A stretch of DNA of 56,788 bases from Rhodospirillaceae bacterium (GCA_018666155.1 JABJAH010000017.1:1-56788); one strand, 5' to 3'. Shown: positions 7,711 through 18,248, counted from the stretch's first letter. Program-made: numbers and translations. Notes: generated by a model from the letters alone, not told the origin.

Positions 7711-8775
7711 ATGATGGATTACACCCTTCGCCAACACGGTCGCGCCACTCTGGATTTCTTGTCGGCTTTCGGTCCGTCGATTGGCCCGTTGATGAAAGAC
7801 CAGCATGCAGCCCTCGAGTCTGCCGGCCTCAACGATGAGACACTGGCCGATGACCTTGATGAACGCGCCAAGCAAATCGAGTCGGTGCTCGCGAAAGTGC
7901 CGGCCTTCCGGACTACCAACCTAGTCGGCGAATGGCACGGCGAGCATCATGGTCGTACGGCCGCGGCGGCCTTTGAGGATATAAAAGATGACCTCGCCCC
8001 TGACTTTGAAAAGCTAGCGTCTGGCGGAACGACGCTTACTTACAACCCGGACCTAGAAATACCAAAGTACTGGCCCTACCCCATTCATCGAACGACGGGC
8101 GGTTGGGACGGTCATCGTCATATGGGTTTCATTCACGGCGAATTGGTTCATCGCTATATCGTAGGAAAAGCGTCGAAGCCGCCTGCGGCTGGAGGAGCTC
8201 CGACCGACATCTACGCAGATCGCCGGAATTTCGCTGAGCAGGCCCCGCGCCGCGATTACAGCCATGTCGTCGAGATTGGATGCTCTTCAGGACCCTATAC
8301 AACAAAACTAGCCGACGTTTTCCCTAAGGCAAAGATATCGGCGTGCGACATCTCAATTGCCCAACTTGAACAAGCGCAACGCAACGGCAACAAGCTCGGC
8401 CACAGTTGGGACCTATTACATGCCGACGGGCGCGCGACTGGCTTGGCAGACGGATGCTGTGATCTGTTCACGTCCTATATCATTCTGCATGAACTTCCCG
8501 TCGACGTGATTACAGACATACTGCGCGAGGGGTTCCGCACATTAGAATCAGGCGGCGACTTGTTATTTGGCGACGTCGCGCCGTACAACGCACTCGGCAA
8601 AACAGCCGCATGGCGCACCGACTACATGGCCAAATATGGCGGTGAACCGTTCTGGCGAGGGTCTTCCACCATGGACATGATTGGCCTGATGGAAAGCATC
8701 GGATTTGTCGACGTGAAGTACGAGGGCATGGCACCCAACAACTATCCTTGGATGACCTATGGTCGGAAGCCGTAA
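7711..8775 (+). CDS. Class I SAM-dependent methyltransferase
   Basis: This 354-residue protein has an N-terminal helical region of about 180 residues without a recognised domain, then a Rossmann methyltransferase domain. Motif I is VVEIGCSSGPYTTKL, followed by an acidic ISACDIS and a motif like LADGCCDLFTSYIILHEL, as in UbiE/COQ5-type enzymes. The ATG at 7711 is chosen because GTGAGG, which would serve as a GTG start at 7696, is well spaced as its ribosome site. The gene is followed after 6 bp by the small protein at 8782, so the two are almost certainly one unit. The methyl acceptor is unknown. Confidence 0.8.
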   Translation: MMDYTLRQHGRATLDFLSAFGPSIGPLMKDQHAALESAGLNDETLADDLDERAKQIESVLAKVPAFRTTNLVGEWHGEHHGRTAAAAFEDIKDDLAPDFEKLASGGTTLTYNPDLEIPKYWPYPIHRTTGGWDGHRHMGFIHGELVHRYIVGKASKPPAAGGAPTDIYADRRNFAEQAPRRDYSHVVEIGCSSGPYTTKLADVFPKAKISACDISIAQLEQAQRNGNKLGHSWDLLHADGRATGLADGCCDLFTSYIILHELPVDVITDILREGFRTLESGGDLLFGDVAPYNALGKTAAWRTDYMAKYGGEPFWRGSSTMDMIGLMESIGFVDVKYEGMAPNNYPWMTYGRKP

Positions 8776-8781
8776 TTTATA

Positions 8782-9081
8782 ATGTCAGACCGCAAAACTT
8801 ACCCCGCGACGAAGAAACCAAGAAAACGCCAGGCCCTTCGTCCTGAAGATATAGATAACGTTGGCCAGGCAATCCTTACTTTGGCGCAAGAGCTCTGGGC
8901 CGTGAAGGACCGGCAGGCCGTAACCGAAGCTGTTTTAAAAGCCCGCGGAATCGACATCAGTGAAGACGTTGATACCTACGCACCCGATGCGGAACTGGAC
9001 GCGAAACTCACCGCAGACCGCCAAGCTCTAGTCAGCAAAATCGTGATGGATTTGACTGGAGAGTACGGCCCGCTTGAGTAA
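8782..9081 (+). CDS. Small conserved protein, paralogue of the 22948 gene
   Basis: This 99-residue soluble, probably helical protein has a basic N-terminus (KKPRKR). The rest aligns with the 125-residue protein at 22948-23325 through ELWxxKDRQxVxE, a following Gly, then [YF]xPD[AS]E[LM], and a C-terminal LxG. I recognise no named family. The order methyltransferase-small protein, with a 6-bp gap, suggests a partner or regulatory subunit for that methyltransferase, but the paralogue has no methyltransferase neighbour. A weak ribosome site precedes the ATG, consistent with coupling to the upstream stop. Confidence 0.75.
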   Translation: MSDRKTYPATKKPRKRQALRPEDIDNVGQAILTLAQELWAVKDRQAVTEAVLKARGIDISEDVDTYAPDAELDAKLTADRQALVSKIVMDLTGEYGPLE

Positions 9082-9110
9082 GAGCGCCAATAGCCGAGCA
9101 ATCCTCAGCG

Positions 9111-9893
9111 CTATGAACGATCCACACGTAAAGCATTAAGCGTGGGGTAATCTTTCAATAAACTTGATCGTACATAATGGTTGGTACCGCGATGGATATA
9201 TTTAGCGGCGGCGGCAGCCAGCACGTGGGTGTCTGCCAAAAGCGCTTCAATGTCGCGACGATCATCTTCTGAATGATATTCAAGATAAATCTGATCGATA
9301 TCACCTAGCTTGTTCTTCAAAGCGCCGAGCACGGGTAACTCCGCACCTTCTGTATCGATCTTCAGAATGGAAATCTGATTGAGTTCAAGTTCGTCCAACA
9401 TATGGCCGGCATGTCGAAGCTCAACAGTCTGCGTCGACTCAGACGTTTCAGCACTGTTGTACAAAGAGTTTTGCAAACACTGAGATGCGCCTTCAAAAAG
9501 CGGCATGCTCGTGTCCTCTGAATACAATCCAATCGGGAACACTTCTGCATTCGGGAACCGCGCAACATTTTGTTGCAAGTATTCGACAGCACCTGGAGAT
9601 GGCTCAAAACAAAAACAGCGAGCGTTGCTGAAGTGAGCTGCCATGAAAACCGTAAACGCCCCGACGTTTGCGCCGACGTCCACGATGGTCTCAACCTCGT
9701 AACCCGAAATCGCTAAGATTGGATAGTCCTTGCCCTCAAGAATGCGGCGAACATGTTGACCCGTGTTAGCGACGTCGGGAAATTGAAAACGGTAAGACCC
9801 ACTTTTCGCATCAACCTGAACAGTCGATGTGTTGCCGTAGTGAGACTCCGATTTGGGCTGGGTCGCATTCATGGCGCCGGTATAGATGTCCAT
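9111..9893 (-). CDS. FkbM-family methyltransferase
   Basis: This protein has about 260 residues. The ATG at 9893 follows GTGAGGG; an upstream TTG at 9908 is less likely. It has the FkbM (Methyltransf_21) signature: IVDVGANVGAFTVFMA as motif I, CFEPSPGAVEYLQQN as the acidic motif II, and ISILKIDTEGAELPVLGAL as the conserved DxEGxE element. Family members O-methylate sugars or polyketide-like products and often modify surface glycans. There is no glycan cluster next to it. It converges on the small protein at 8782. Confidence 0.85.
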   Translation of the reverse strand: MDIYTGAMNATQPKSESHYGNTSTVQVDAKSGSYRFQFPDVANTGQHVRRILEGKDYPILAISGYEVETIVDVGANVGAFTVFMAAHFSNARCFCFEPSPGAVEYLQQNVARFPNAEVFPIGLYSEDTSMPLFEGASQCLQNSLYNSAETSESTQTVELRHAGHMLDELELNQISILKIDTEGAELPVLGALKNKLGDIDQIYLEYHSEDDRRDIEALLADTHVLAAAAAKYIHRGTNHYVRSSLLKDYPTLNALRVDRS

Positions 9894-10105
9894 GAGGCCC
9901 TCACGCAATAGTGACCACTAACCCCAATCGCACAATCACGCCTAAGCCCCGCTTTCCCGGTGCCTAACCAGAGTTGCGGCTAGAATCGGCCCCTCTCTCT
10001 TCACACGCCACACTCTTATTGGTTGTATTTTCATTATACTCTGTATTAAATAAGGGGAAATGGGCGGCGATCGACTAGCCAAGCCCATAAAGCGGGGAAC
10101 ACTGC

Positions 10106-11056
10106 ATGCCACGGGACACTGACTTCAAGCACAACACCATCCGCATTTTAGTCGTTGATGGTGACGACGCCGAGGCAGACTCGCTGGTTAAGAGCCTCTG
10201 TGAGGCTGGTTTCAGGAAGGCCAATATCGTCGTCGCTCGATCTTTCGACGATGCAGTGAATGCGGTCGAAAAAGAGACCCTACAGGTCGCCCTCATCAAC
10301 TATAACCTGCCATCGCATACCGGGTTCGAGCTAATGGAAGAACTGATGAGGATGGGTAACCCCGTTCCTGTCATCATGACAGCCGAAGCAAAAGACTCGA
10401 AAATTGATTCTGGGGCGATGGAACGAGGGGCCTACGACTACCTCATTCATTCGGAAATCGACCCCGAGCTACTAGAGCGAACCATCCGGTACACGATCAT
10501 CCGGCGCAAATTAGAAGATCGACTGGTTCACGCGGCTCTCTACGACGAGCTTTCAAGCCTACCGAACCGCCGAGCCTTTTTCGATCGGCTGAAGCAGGGC
10601 TTGTTTAGGGCGGATCGCCACAAACAAGAGCTTTCAATTGTCTATATCGACCTCAACGGATTCAAAGCCGTTAATGACACCCACGGGCATCAGGCCGGCG
10701 ATGAGGTCATTCGAGAAATTGGCAAGCGCCTTGAGATATGTCTGCGCCGTACCGATACGCCTGCGCGCCTGGGCGGTGATGAATTTGCCTGCATTCTAGA
10801 AGATTTTCGTGATCGAAAGGCGGCCCTCGCAGTCATCGATAAAATCATAAACATCTTTGCCGATCCCATCCCATACGATGGGGTTGATCATCAGATCGGC
10901 GGGAGCCTCGGCGTATCCTTCTATCCCGAAAACGCGACGGACGCGGACCTGTTGATTCAACTCGCTGACGAATCCATGTATCAGGCCAAAGTCAAATCTC
11001 GCCGAACGGGCAAGCCGGAAATGATCATTGCCACACCGGAAGAGAAAACGGCTTAG
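10106..11056 (+). CDS. Diguanylate cyclase with a degenerate receiver domain
   Basis: This 316-residue two-domain protein has a CheY-like receiver (about 12-125) and a GGDEF domain (about 145-305) that makes cyclic di-GMP from two GTP. The cyclase is intact: GGDEF at 223-227, and an RxxD inhibitory site (R214-D217) five residues upstream, so product feedback is expected. The receiver keeps the acidic pair (D20, D21) and the Thr (T92). However, the phospho-acceptor Asp is Asn (N65 in INYNLP), and the conserved Lys is replaced (H115 in YLIHSE). Activation by phosphorylation therefore looks impossible. Its 3' end overlaps the convergent methyltransferase by 4 bp. Confidence 0.9.
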   Translation: MPRDTDFKHNTIRILVVDGDDAEADSLVKSLCEAGFRKANIVVARSFDDAVNAVEKETLQVALINYNLPSHTGFELMEELMRMGNPVPVIMTAEAKDSKIDSGAMERGAYDYLIHSEIDPELLERTIRYTIIRRKLEDRLVHAALYDELSSLPNRRAFFDRLKQGLFRADRHKQELSIVYIDLNGFKAVNDTHGHQAGDEVIREIGKRLEICLRRTDTPARLGGDEFACILEDFRDRKAALAVIDKIINIFADPIPYDGVDHQIGGSLGVSFYPENATDADLLIQLADESMYQAKVKSRRTGKPEMIIATPEEKTA

Positions 11057-11622
11057 TCGACGAACCGACCCAGCGAGACCGGCGCAGTGGCTTTAGTTGC
11101 ACATAAGCGCTGGCGAACAGCGGGTCTCGGTCTCTCTTCCACGCCATGTTCGTAAGCAACGATCACAAGCGTACCCGCGAAGGCGTTCAGCAACTCACCT
11201 GGCTGCAAAAGAAAGTCTGGATTCCTCGGACGCCCGAGTTTCTCATTCCCTTCCCCGAAGGTTTCAATCAAGAGAACGCCGTCCGCCGTTAGCGCCTTGG
11301 CTAGAAACGGAAAATGAGGCCGGTGGAGATAGTTCGTCATCACGATGCCGTCGAAGGTATTCGCTGGGAACGGCCAAGCACCACCCTCCATATCCACTTC
11401 TAGAACCGTTAGGTCTTCGCATCCTGAAAGATCCGACAGTCCTGAAGCATCGATATCAACCGCAGTCACCTCATACCCTTCACCAAGTAAATAACGGGTA
11501 TGGCGCCCATGTCCGGCGGCCAGGTCGAGCACCCTTCCCCCCGTTCGGATAAGAGATGTAAACCGAGTTACCCAGGCGGAGGCTGGAATATCCGGATCAC
11601 TGGGGCGATCAAAGCTCGACAT
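11053..11622 (-). CDS. Class I SAM-dependent methyltransferase (small)
   Basis: This protein of about 189 residues has its start placed at ATG 11622 behind AGGAGGGG. The core is a Rossmann methyltransferase: VLDLAAGHGRHTRYLL (motif I), VTAVDIDASGL (acidic motif II), DGIVMTNYLHRPHFP and LLIETFGEGNE. The length and motifs resemble the small TehB/UbiE-like proteins found singly in many proteobacteria. The substrate is unknown. It is divergent from the dipeptidase-like gene at 11722, with 99 bp between starts that must hold both promoters. Confidence 0.8.
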   Translation of the reverse strand: MSSFDRPSDPDIPASAWVTRFTSLIRTGGRVLDLAAGHGRHTRYLLGEGYEVTAVDIDASGLSDLSGCEDLTVLEVDMEGGAWPFPANTFDGIVMTNYLHRPHFPFLAKALTADGVLLIETFGEGNEKLGRPRNPDFLLQPGELLNAFAGTLVIVAYEHGVEERPRPAVRQRLCATKATAPVSLGRFVD

Positions 11623-11721
11623 ACTGGATGAACCCCTCCTATGAACTGCCGACGGCATGCTATTCATCGACTCCTGCTCGCCGAGAAAGGTAGCATGGCG
11701 CCCAACGAGGAGGAGCGATCA

Positions 11722-12942
11722 ATGTTTCGTATAGCGTTAACAGGTTTAGGTCTGATGGCCTTGCTGTTGGCAACCCCATCAGACCCTTCTGCACAAGAGG
11801 CGCGGGCGCTTCATGACCGTATCATCACCTTTGATGCAGAAATGGACATCCCGTTTGAGTTCATGAACGGCGCGAACGATGTCGGCACCGAAACCGGCAT
11901 GCAGGTCGATTTGCCAAAAATGAACCGCGGCGGCCTAGACGGTGCCCTCTTCGTAAGCTGGGTCCTACAGGGCGAACGAATACCAACGGCCTATGCCACC
12001 GCCCGCTCGGACGCGGAGAGGAAATTCGCAGCTATCGAAAACATGGTTCAGACTTATCCGGATCGCATTGGACTCGCTCGCACCGCAGATGACGCTGAAA
12101 AGCTCGTGGCGGAAGGCAAACACTTTGCTGTCATGGGCATGGTCAACGCTTGGCCAGTTGGTCCAGACCTCACGTGGCTACCCGAGCTATTTGATCGCGG
12201 GCTACGCAACATCACGCTCAATCATGCGGGCCATAATCAATTCTCCGACTCATCGCGGCCACGCGCACAACTCAACGACAACAAACAAGAGCATGTTGGG
12301 CTATCCCAGCTGGGCCGAAGCTTGGTTGCCACGATGAATGAGCTCGGCATCATCGTCGATGTCTCACAAGTCTCATCGCAGACCGTATTTCAAACAGCAG
12401 AGTTGTCCCGCGCACCGATCATTGCGTCTCATTCCGGCATCAAAAACATCATCAAGACAGCCCGCAACCTGACCGATACAGAAATGCTCGCCATAAAGAA
12501 GACAGGCGGCGCGGTTGGCATCGTCGCGTTCTCGAGTTATCTCCGCCCTTCGCTTCCCGGACAACGCCCAGTATTTGGAGCTATTTTAGGTGAATATGGC
12601 ACGACGAATCTGGCGGAGATTACAGCATCGTTTTCTGCTGAAAAAGTTGAGCAATTCAAAATTGACTTTGCTGCCTATGAAAAAGAGTTCCCACCTGCGA
12701 CGGTTACCGACTATGTCGACTCCATCGCGTACGCCGTCAATTTGCTCGGCATCAATCATGTCATGATCAGCTCTGACATGGAGCACGGCGGGGGTGTTAC
12801 CGGCTGGATGACCGCCGGTGAGGCGTCTGGGGTTACAGAAGAGCTTGTTTCCCGAGGCTTTACTGAGGATCAAATTGCCAAACTGTGGTGGGGGAATTTT
12901 GCTCGGGTTTGGCGCGCTGTTGAGTCCGCCGCAGCCGATTGA
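11722..12942 (+). CDS. M19 membrane-dipeptidase homologue lacking zinc ligands
   Basis: This protein of about 406 residues starts at ATG 11722 behind AGGAGG and has a signal peptide (MFRIALTGLGLMALLLA...). It aligns along its length with the dipeptidase at 19178. Renal-dipeptidase-type enzymes bind two zinc ions through HxD, a Glu, and two His. Here HxD is E40-x-D42 (DAEMD), the Glu is V141 (GMVNA), the first His is kept (H168 in LNHAGHN), and the second is Q216 (VDVSQVS). Three of five metal ligands are thus replaced, while the fold residues (ASHSG, SSDMEHGGG, KLWWGNF) remain. I infer a periplasmic protein with lost or changed catalysis, possibly a binding protein. Confidence 0.85.
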   Translation: MFRIALTGLGLMALLLATPSDPSAQEARALHDRIITFDAEMDIPFEFMNGANDVGTETGMQVDLPKMNRGGLDGALFVSWVLQGERIPTAYATARSDAERKFAAIENMVQTYPDRIGLARTADDAEKLVAEGKHFAVMGMVNAWPVGPDLTWLPELFDRGLRNITLNHAGHNQFSDSSRPRAQLNDNKQEHVGLSQLGRSLVATMNELGIIVDVSQVSSQTVFQTAELSRAPIIASHSGIKNIIKTARNLTDTEMLAIKKTGGAVGIVAFSSYLRPSLPGQRPVFGAILGEYGTTNLAEITASFSAEKVEQFKIDFAAYEKEFPPATVTDYVDSIAYAVNLLGINHVMISSDMEHGGGVTGWMTAGEASGVTEELVSRGFTEDQIAKLWWGNFARVWRAVESAAAD

Positions 12943-13037
12943 CGCAATTTGACGCAGTGCAGCAAAAAGCCTAAGAGCATATGGATAGTAGGCGTTACGC
13001 GCCCGTTTTTCCTGTTTCTCTAAGGTGGAGCAAAGCG

Positions 13038-15053
13038 GTGACCAAGCCGGCAGCACCTGATAGTCAGACCCTAGAATTGGCGGCGGATTTTCCGGCGGCG
13101 GATCCAAACGCGTGGTTGACCCTGGTCGAAAAATCCCTGGGTGGTCGGCCTTATGAAAAATTGGCCTCAAAAAGCTACGACGGCCTAACGATTAAAACGC
13201 TCTACACGGCTGACCCTTCGGCACCGAATACTGGAGTAACAGCGTCAGGCGCGACACAATCGGGCTGGGATGTCCGGTGCGTATCGTCCCATCCCGATCC
13301 CAGCACGGCGAACAAACAGATTCTGGCTGACCTAGAAAAAGGGGCGGCCTCAGTTTGGCTTAAGCTAGATCCAACCGGGCGCACCGGCACGGTCATCAAA
13401 TCTCGCGGCGACCTCGAAACACTACTTGATGGTGTCTTCCTCGATCTTGCACCCGTGACTCTTGACCCGGGCGGGCCCTCTTTGCCGCCTGCTGCATATC
13501 TGATGGATTTGCTGACACGGAAAAATATTGCGCATGAGGCCTTCACAGGAAATTTCGGCGCCGATCCGCTGAGCACTCTTGCCGCTGTCGGCAAAGTGAT
13601 CGTCCCGATGGAATCGCTCCTCGGACGGATGGCCGACCTTGCTGCCCACACCGCTAAGACCTACCCAAATGCCAAGGCCCTCAACATCGCAACAACGGTC
13701 TACCATAGCGCTGGGTGCTCTGAAGCGCAGGAGCTAGCAATCGCGATGGCCACAGCGGTTGAGTACCTCCGCCATATAACGAAGGCGGGTGTATCGATTG
13801 ACGATGCCTGCCGTCAGGTCGCATTTACGCTGACCTGTGACACCGATGTGTTTCTAACCATCGCCAAACTTCGGGCCGCCCGCCGCCTTTGGGCGAGGAT
13901 ATCTAACGTGTGTGGCGCTAACATTGCGGCCCCAATACACGCGGTCACAGCGCCGCGCATGATGAGCCGTCGCGATCCATGGGTGAATATGTTGCGCGGC
14001 ACAGCAGCCTGTTTTGCAGCTGGAGCCGGCGGCGCCGATGCGATAACCGTCCTGCCGTTTGAGAGCGCGATTGGTCTACCAACATCGTTAGGTCGCCGCG
14101 TTGCTCGCAACACGCAAATTATTCTGCAGGAGGAATCGTCGATCAATCGAGTCGCGGATCCAGCCGACGGATCGTGGATGGTGGACGCACTCACTGACGA
14201 AATGGCCGAGATGGCGTGGTCAACCTTCCAGGACATCGAAAAATCAGGTGGCATGGCAGAGTCTCTCGCCAACGGCAAAATAGCTACTCGAATTGCTGAA
14301 ACAGAACTTGCTCGGGCAAAAAATATCGCGACGCGCAAAGATGCTCTGACAGGTGTGAGCGAGTTTCCAAATCTCGCCGAAGACCCAGTCGAAATCGATA
14401 CGCCCGACGTTGCTGCGATCGTGGCCTTAGCAGACGAGCGCGCCAAAAATGCGCCCGGCATGGTCGACAGCCTACCCGAGCACAGCGACGGCGCACTGAT
14501 GGCAGCCCTTGTGCAAGCCGCAGCAAACAATACATCGGCACCGACTATTGGCGCCGCGCTCAAAGGAACATCGTTGGAACTTGCGCCGTTACCGCAACAC
14601 CGGTTGGCAGAAGACTATGAAGCATTGCGAGATGCGAGCGATACCTACGCCGCCCAGCACAACGCACGGCCACAGATATTTCTCGCCAACATTGGGCGCG
14701 TCTCCGACTTCACCGCTAGGGCTTCTTTCGCCAAGAACTTCTTTGAGGCCGGCGGTGTTGAGGCGCTAGCCGGAAGCGGGGGTATCGATTCAAACGGCAT
14801 CGTTGCCGAGTACAAAAAAACAGGTGCCGTCGCCGCTGTTATGTGTGCGACCGACGACCTCTACTCTGAGCACGCTGAAAACCTAGCGACGGAATTGAAG
14901 GCAGCAGGTGCCAAAACGATCTATCTGGCCGGTCGCGCAGGTGACCATGAGCAAGCCTTGCGATCCGCCGGCGTCGACGGCTTCATCTCTTTGGGTTGTG
15001 ATGTCTTGGCTGTTTTGAATGACACCCACCAACGCCTCGGGATCAGCTCATGA
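13038..15053 (+). CDS. mutA: Methylmalonyl-CoA mutase small (beta) subunit
   Basis: This is the non-catalytic partner of MutB in B12-dependent conversion of (R)-methylmalonyl-CoA to succinyl-CoA, used in propionate and odd-chain or branched-chain catabolism. About 671 residues from GTG 13038, which sits 7 bases after AAGGTGGAG; an in-frame ATG at 12981 lacks such a site. A TIM-barrel half with the mutase segment IARNTQ-like ([13 protein letters not shown]) and [11 protein letters not shown] is followed by a degenerate cobalamin-type domain without the DxHxxG motif, as is normal for MutA. Its stop overlaps the mutB start in ATGA, fitting heterodimer co-translation. Confidence 0.88.
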   Translation: MTKPAAPDSQTLELAADFPAADPNAWLTLVEKSLGGRPYEKLASKSYDGLTIKTLYTADPSAPNTGVTASGATQSGWDVRCVSSHPDPSTANKQILADLEKGAASVWLKLDPTGRTGTVIKSRGDLETLLDGVFLDLAPVTLDPGGPSLPPAAYLMDLLTRKNIAHEAFTGNFGADPLSTLAAVGKVIVPMESLLGRMADLAAHTAKTYPNAKALNIATTVYHSAGCSEAQELAIAMATAVEYLRHITKAGVSIDDACRQVAFTLTCDTDVFLTIAKLRAARRLWARISNVCGANIAAPIHAVTAPRMMSRRDPWVNMLRGTAACFAAGAGGADAITVLPFESAIGLPTSLGRRVARNTQIILQEESSINRVADPADGSWMVDALTDEMAEMAWSTFQDIEKSGGMAESLANGKIATRIAETELARAKNIATRKDALTGVSEFPNLAEDPVEIDTPDVAAIVALADERAKNAPGMVDSLPEHSDGALMAALVQAAANNTSAPTIGAALKGTSLELAPLPQHRLAEDYEALRDASDTYAAQHNARPQIFLANIGRVSDFTARASFAKNFFEAGGVEALAGSGGIDSNGIVAEYKKTGAVAAVMCATDDLYSEHAENLATELKAAGAKTIYLAGRAGDHEQALRSAGVDGFISLGCDVLAVLNDTHQRLGISS

Positions 15054-17221
15054 ACCAGATTCCTAATTTCTCAGACATTCCATTGAAGACCGCCGGCGCT
15101 GTTGAGCAGACGACCAGCGACAGCCCGTCTGACTTAATATGGTCCACACCTGAAGGCATCGATGTCAAACCGTCCTTCAACTCGGGGGACGTGGCGGGCC
15201 TCGACTTTCTGAACACGTTACCCGGTGTTCCGCCGTTTCTGCGCGGTCCTTACCCGACCATGTATGCGAGCCGGCCCTGGACCATCCGTCAGTACGCCGG
15301 GTTTTCGACCGCCGAAGACTCAAACGCATTTTACCGGCGCAATCTAGTGGCTGGACAAAAAGGCCTATCGATCGCCTTCGACTTAGCCACCCACCGTGGC
15401 TACGATTCAGACCACCCTCGCGTTACGGGTGATGTTGGCATGGCCGGTGTGGCAATTGATTCGATCTACGACATGCGCACGTTGTTCGACGGTATCCCGT
15501 TAGATCGTATGTCAGTGTCGATGACGATGAACGGCGCTGTGCTCCCTGTTATGGCGCTGTACATCGTTGCGGCAGAAGAACAAGGCGTAAAACCGGAATT
15601 GTTGTCGGGCACCATCCAGAACGACATTCTTAAAGAGTTCATGGTGCGCAACACGTATATTTATCCGCCAGAGCCAAGCATGCGCATAATTTCTGACATC
15701 TTTTCTTACACCTCTGAGAAGATGCCCAAATACAATTCCATATCAATCTCCGGCTATCATATGCAGGAAGCTGGGGCGACCGCCGATTTGGAATTGGCGT
15801 ATACCCTGGCAGACGGGGCTGAGTATGCCCGCGCGGGGCTGGCCGCCGGGATGGACATCGACGCCTTCGCACCGCGACTGTCTTTCTTCTGGGCCATCGG
15901 CATGAACTTCTTCATGGAAGTTGCAAAAATGCGTGCGGCGCGTTTGCTGTGGGCGAAATTGATCAAACCCTTCGACCCGAAGAGCGATAAATCTCTGTGT
16001 CTCCGCACACATTGCCAAACTTCGGGTTGGTCGCTTACAGCGCAAGACGTCTACAACAATGTGACCCGGACCTGCATCGAGGCGATGGCCGCGACTCATG
16101 GCCACACGCAATCACTCCACACAAATGCGCTTGATGAAGCATTAGCCTTGCCGACGGATTTTTCTGCCCGCATTGCCCGCAATACGCAGTTGTTCATTCA
16201 GCAAGAAACGGGGACGTGCCGAACCGTCGACCCCTGGGGTGGCAGTTACTATGTGGAACGCCTGACTCATGATCTCGCCAAGCGTGCGTGGGATCACATA
16301 CAAGAGGTCGAAGAATTGGGCGGCATGGCCAAGGCCATCAAGGCCGGGGTTCCCAAATTACGGATCGAAGAGGCCGCGGCCCGCACCCAGGCCCGGATCG
16401 ACTCTGGACGACAAACAGTTGTCGGGGTGAATAAGTACCGCTTAGATGAAACCGAAAACATCGACGTCCTAAGGGTCGACAATGCGGCGGTCCGGACCTC
16501 TCAGCTTGAGAAACTAAAACGCCTAAAGGCAGAGCGGGATGAGACGTCGTGCCAGGCGGCTTTGGCTGCTCTAACCAACGCCGCCAAGACCGGTGATGGT
16601 AACCTGTTGGCTCTTTCAGTTGACGCCGCCCGGGCAAAGGCTACGGTTGGCGAAATTACGATGGCCATGGAAGTCGTATACGGCCGCCATGTTGCTGAGA
16701 TTAAATCTATTTCGGGGGTTTATCGGAAAGAAGTGGGCGAGTCTGACAAAACAGTCACTAAGGTTGCGGCCATGGTCTCCACATTCGAGGAGAACGAGGG
16801 TCGTCGACCGCGTATTCTGATCGCAAAAATGGGACAAGACGGCCACGACCGTGGCCAGAAAGTCATCGCCACAGCCTTTGCCGACCTTGGGTTCGACGTT
16901 GATATCGGTCCTCTTTTCCAGACGCCGGGGGAAGCCGCGCGCCAAGCCGTCGAGAACGATGTGCATATCATTGGCGCCAGCTCACTCGCGGCGGGACATC
17001 TGACACTCGTGCCGACGCTGAAAGATGAGCTTAAAAAATTGGGCCGCGACGACATTATGATCGTGGCTGGTGGCGTTATCCCACCCCAGGACTACGACGC
17101 TCTGACCCAAGCTGGCGCAGCAGCGATATTCCCGCCTGGTACAATAATCAGCGAGGCCGCCGTCGGCCTCCTGGAGAAGCTCGGCCAATCCCTCGGCCAC
17201 AACTCAAAAACAGCCAAGTAG
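15050..17221 (+). CDS. mutB: Methylmalonyl-CoA mutase large (alpha) subunit
   Basis: This 723-residue catalytic subunit has the family's usual length. The substrate-barrel landmarks are [39 protein letters not shown] and [12 protein letters not shown], then [13 protein letters not shown]. The C-terminal cobalamin-binding domain carries [16 protein letters not shown], in which the His of DGHDRG is the lower axial cobalt ligand, and continues to [11 protein letters not shown] and [11 protein letters not shown]. The cofactor is adenosylcobalamin. meaB follows 7 bp later. No epimerase or propionyl-CoA carboxylase gene is in the window. Confidence 0.96.
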   Translation: MNQIPNFSDIPLKTAGAVEQTTSDSPSDLIWSTPEGIDVKPSFNSGDVAGLDFLNTLPGVPPFLRGPYPTMYASRPWTIRQYAGFSTAEDSNAFYRRNLVAGQKGLSIAFDLATHRGYDSDHPRVTGDVGMAGVAIDSIYDMRTLFDGIPLDRMSVSMTMNGAVLPVMALYIVAAEEQGVKPELLSGTIQNDILKEFMVRNTYIYPPEPSMRIISDIFSYTSEKMPKYNSISISGYHMQEAGATADLELAYTLADGAEYARAGLAAGMDIDAFAPRLSFFWAIGMNFFMEVAKMRAARLLWAKLIKPFDPKSDKSLCLRTHCQTSGWSLTAQDVYNNVTRTCIEAMAATHGHTQSLHTNALDEALALPTDFSARIARNTQLFIQQETGTCRTVDPWGGSYYVERLTHDLAKRAWDHIQEVEELGGMAKAIKAGVPKLRIEEAAARTQARIDSGRQTVVGVNKYRLDETENIDVLRVDNAAVRTSQLEKLKRLKAERDETSCQAALAALTNAAKTGDGNLLALSVDAARAKATVGEITMAMEVVYGRHVAEIKSISGVYRKEVGESDKTVTKVAAMVSTFEENEGRRPRILIAKMGQDGHDRGQKVIATAFADLGFDVDIGPLFQTPGEAARQAVENDVHIIGASSLAAGHLTLVPTLKDELKKLGRDDIMIVAGGVIPPQDYDALTQAGAAAIFPPGTIISEAAVGLLEKLGQSLGHNSKTAK

Positions 17222-17228
17222 GGCATCT

Positions 17229-18245
17229 GTGATGCCGGCAACTGCCGCACCCTCTTCTGCTAGCCGCCCGCGCTTGTCGGTCGAAGAATACGTTGCTGGC
17301 GTTCGATCCGGCGACCGAGCCAACTTGGCTCAGGCCATCACTTTAATCGAAAGCCGGAAACCGGAGCATCAAGAACAAGCGCAAGAGCTTTTGCTTGAGC
17401 TCGCGCCCCTTTCTGGAAAATCGGTCCGTGTGGGCATTTCCGGTGTGCCGGGCGCAGGCAAAAGCACGTTCATTGATACTATCGGGACAAACCTCACCAA
17501 GGCCGGGCATAAGGTCGCTGTTCTCGCTGTAGATCCGACCTCGGCCCGGACCGGAGGATCGATCCTCGGCGATAAAACAAGAATGGCCAATTTGGCGACA
17601 AACGAAGACGCCTTTATTCGACCGTCGCCAACGTCGGGGACCTTAGGTGGGGTTACTCGAACGACACGCGAAACGATTCTGGTCTGCGAGGCTGCAGGGT
17701 TTGACATCATTCTTGTCGAAACCGTGGGTGTGGGACAGTCGGAGGTCGCCGTCTCTGAGATGGTCGACTTCTTTATGGTGCTGTTAATCGCCGGCGCTGG
17801 TGACGAACTGCAAGGCATAAAAAAAGGTGTCTTGGAGATCGCCGATATGATCGCCTTGAATAAGGCGGATGGTGACAACGAAATCAAAGCCAAAGCGTCC
17901 GCAGCCGAATACCAACACGCCTTGCGCATCATCGCGCCCAAGGACAAGGATTGGGCGCCACCAGTCGTGACCATTAGCGCGCTCGAGAACCGCGGCCTGG
18001 ATAATCTGTGGGACAGAATTACGCAGCGGCATACTCAACTCACCGACGGCGGTGGCCTTGCGACTATGCGCCAGCAACAGCAAGTGCGCTGGATGTGGGC
18101 GATGGTCGAAGATCGCCTCGTGGAAAAACTCAAAGCCCATCCCGAAATTATGGCGATGGTGCCGACCCTTGAATCCGCCGTAACGGATGGCAGCGTCACG
18201 CCGGCGCTGGCCGTCAACAAGATGCTAAAGACGTTCGGAGTTTAA
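17229..18245 (+). CDS. meaB: Methylmalonyl-CoA mutase-associated G3E GTPase MeaB
   Basis: This P-loop GTPase of the ArgK/MeaB family guards methylmalonyl-CoA mutase by gating cofactor loading and preventing inactivation. It has 338 residues. Walker A is GVPGAGKST near 81-89, switch regions follow with VDPTSARTGGSILGDKTRM and ETVGVGQSE, and the base motif is NKADG. The start is GTG 17229 or the adjacent ATG 17232. It lies 7 bp behind mutB, the usual location, and is followed 3 bp later by purU. Confidence 0.94.
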   Translation: MMPATAAPSSASRPRLSVEEYVAGVRSGDRANLAQAITLIESRKPEHQEQAQELLLELAPLSGKSVRVGISGVPGAGKSTFIDTIGTNLTKAGHKVAVLAVDPTSARTGGSILGDKTRMANLATNEDAFIRPSPTSGTLGGVTRTTRETILVCEAAGFDIILVETVGVGQSEVAVSEMVDFFMVLLIAGAGDELQGIKKGVLEIADMIALNKADGDNEIKAKASAAEYQHALRIIAPKDKDWAPPVVTISALENRGLDNLWDRITQRHTQLTDGGGLATMRQQQQVRWMWAMVEDRLVEKLKAHPEIMAMVPTLESAVTDGSVTPALAVNKMLKTFGV

Positions 18246-18248
18246 GAG

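Noticed and set aside
12586..13170. 194-codon minus-strand frame between the M19 homologue and mutA
   Set aside because: It overlaps both genes in antisense, has no recognisable domain, and has the composition of a shadow frame.
13814..14563. 249-codon minus-strand frame opposite mutA
   Set aside because: It is a low-complexity Ser/Ala-rich antisense shadow of a high-GC coding region, entirely inside a confidently assigned gene.
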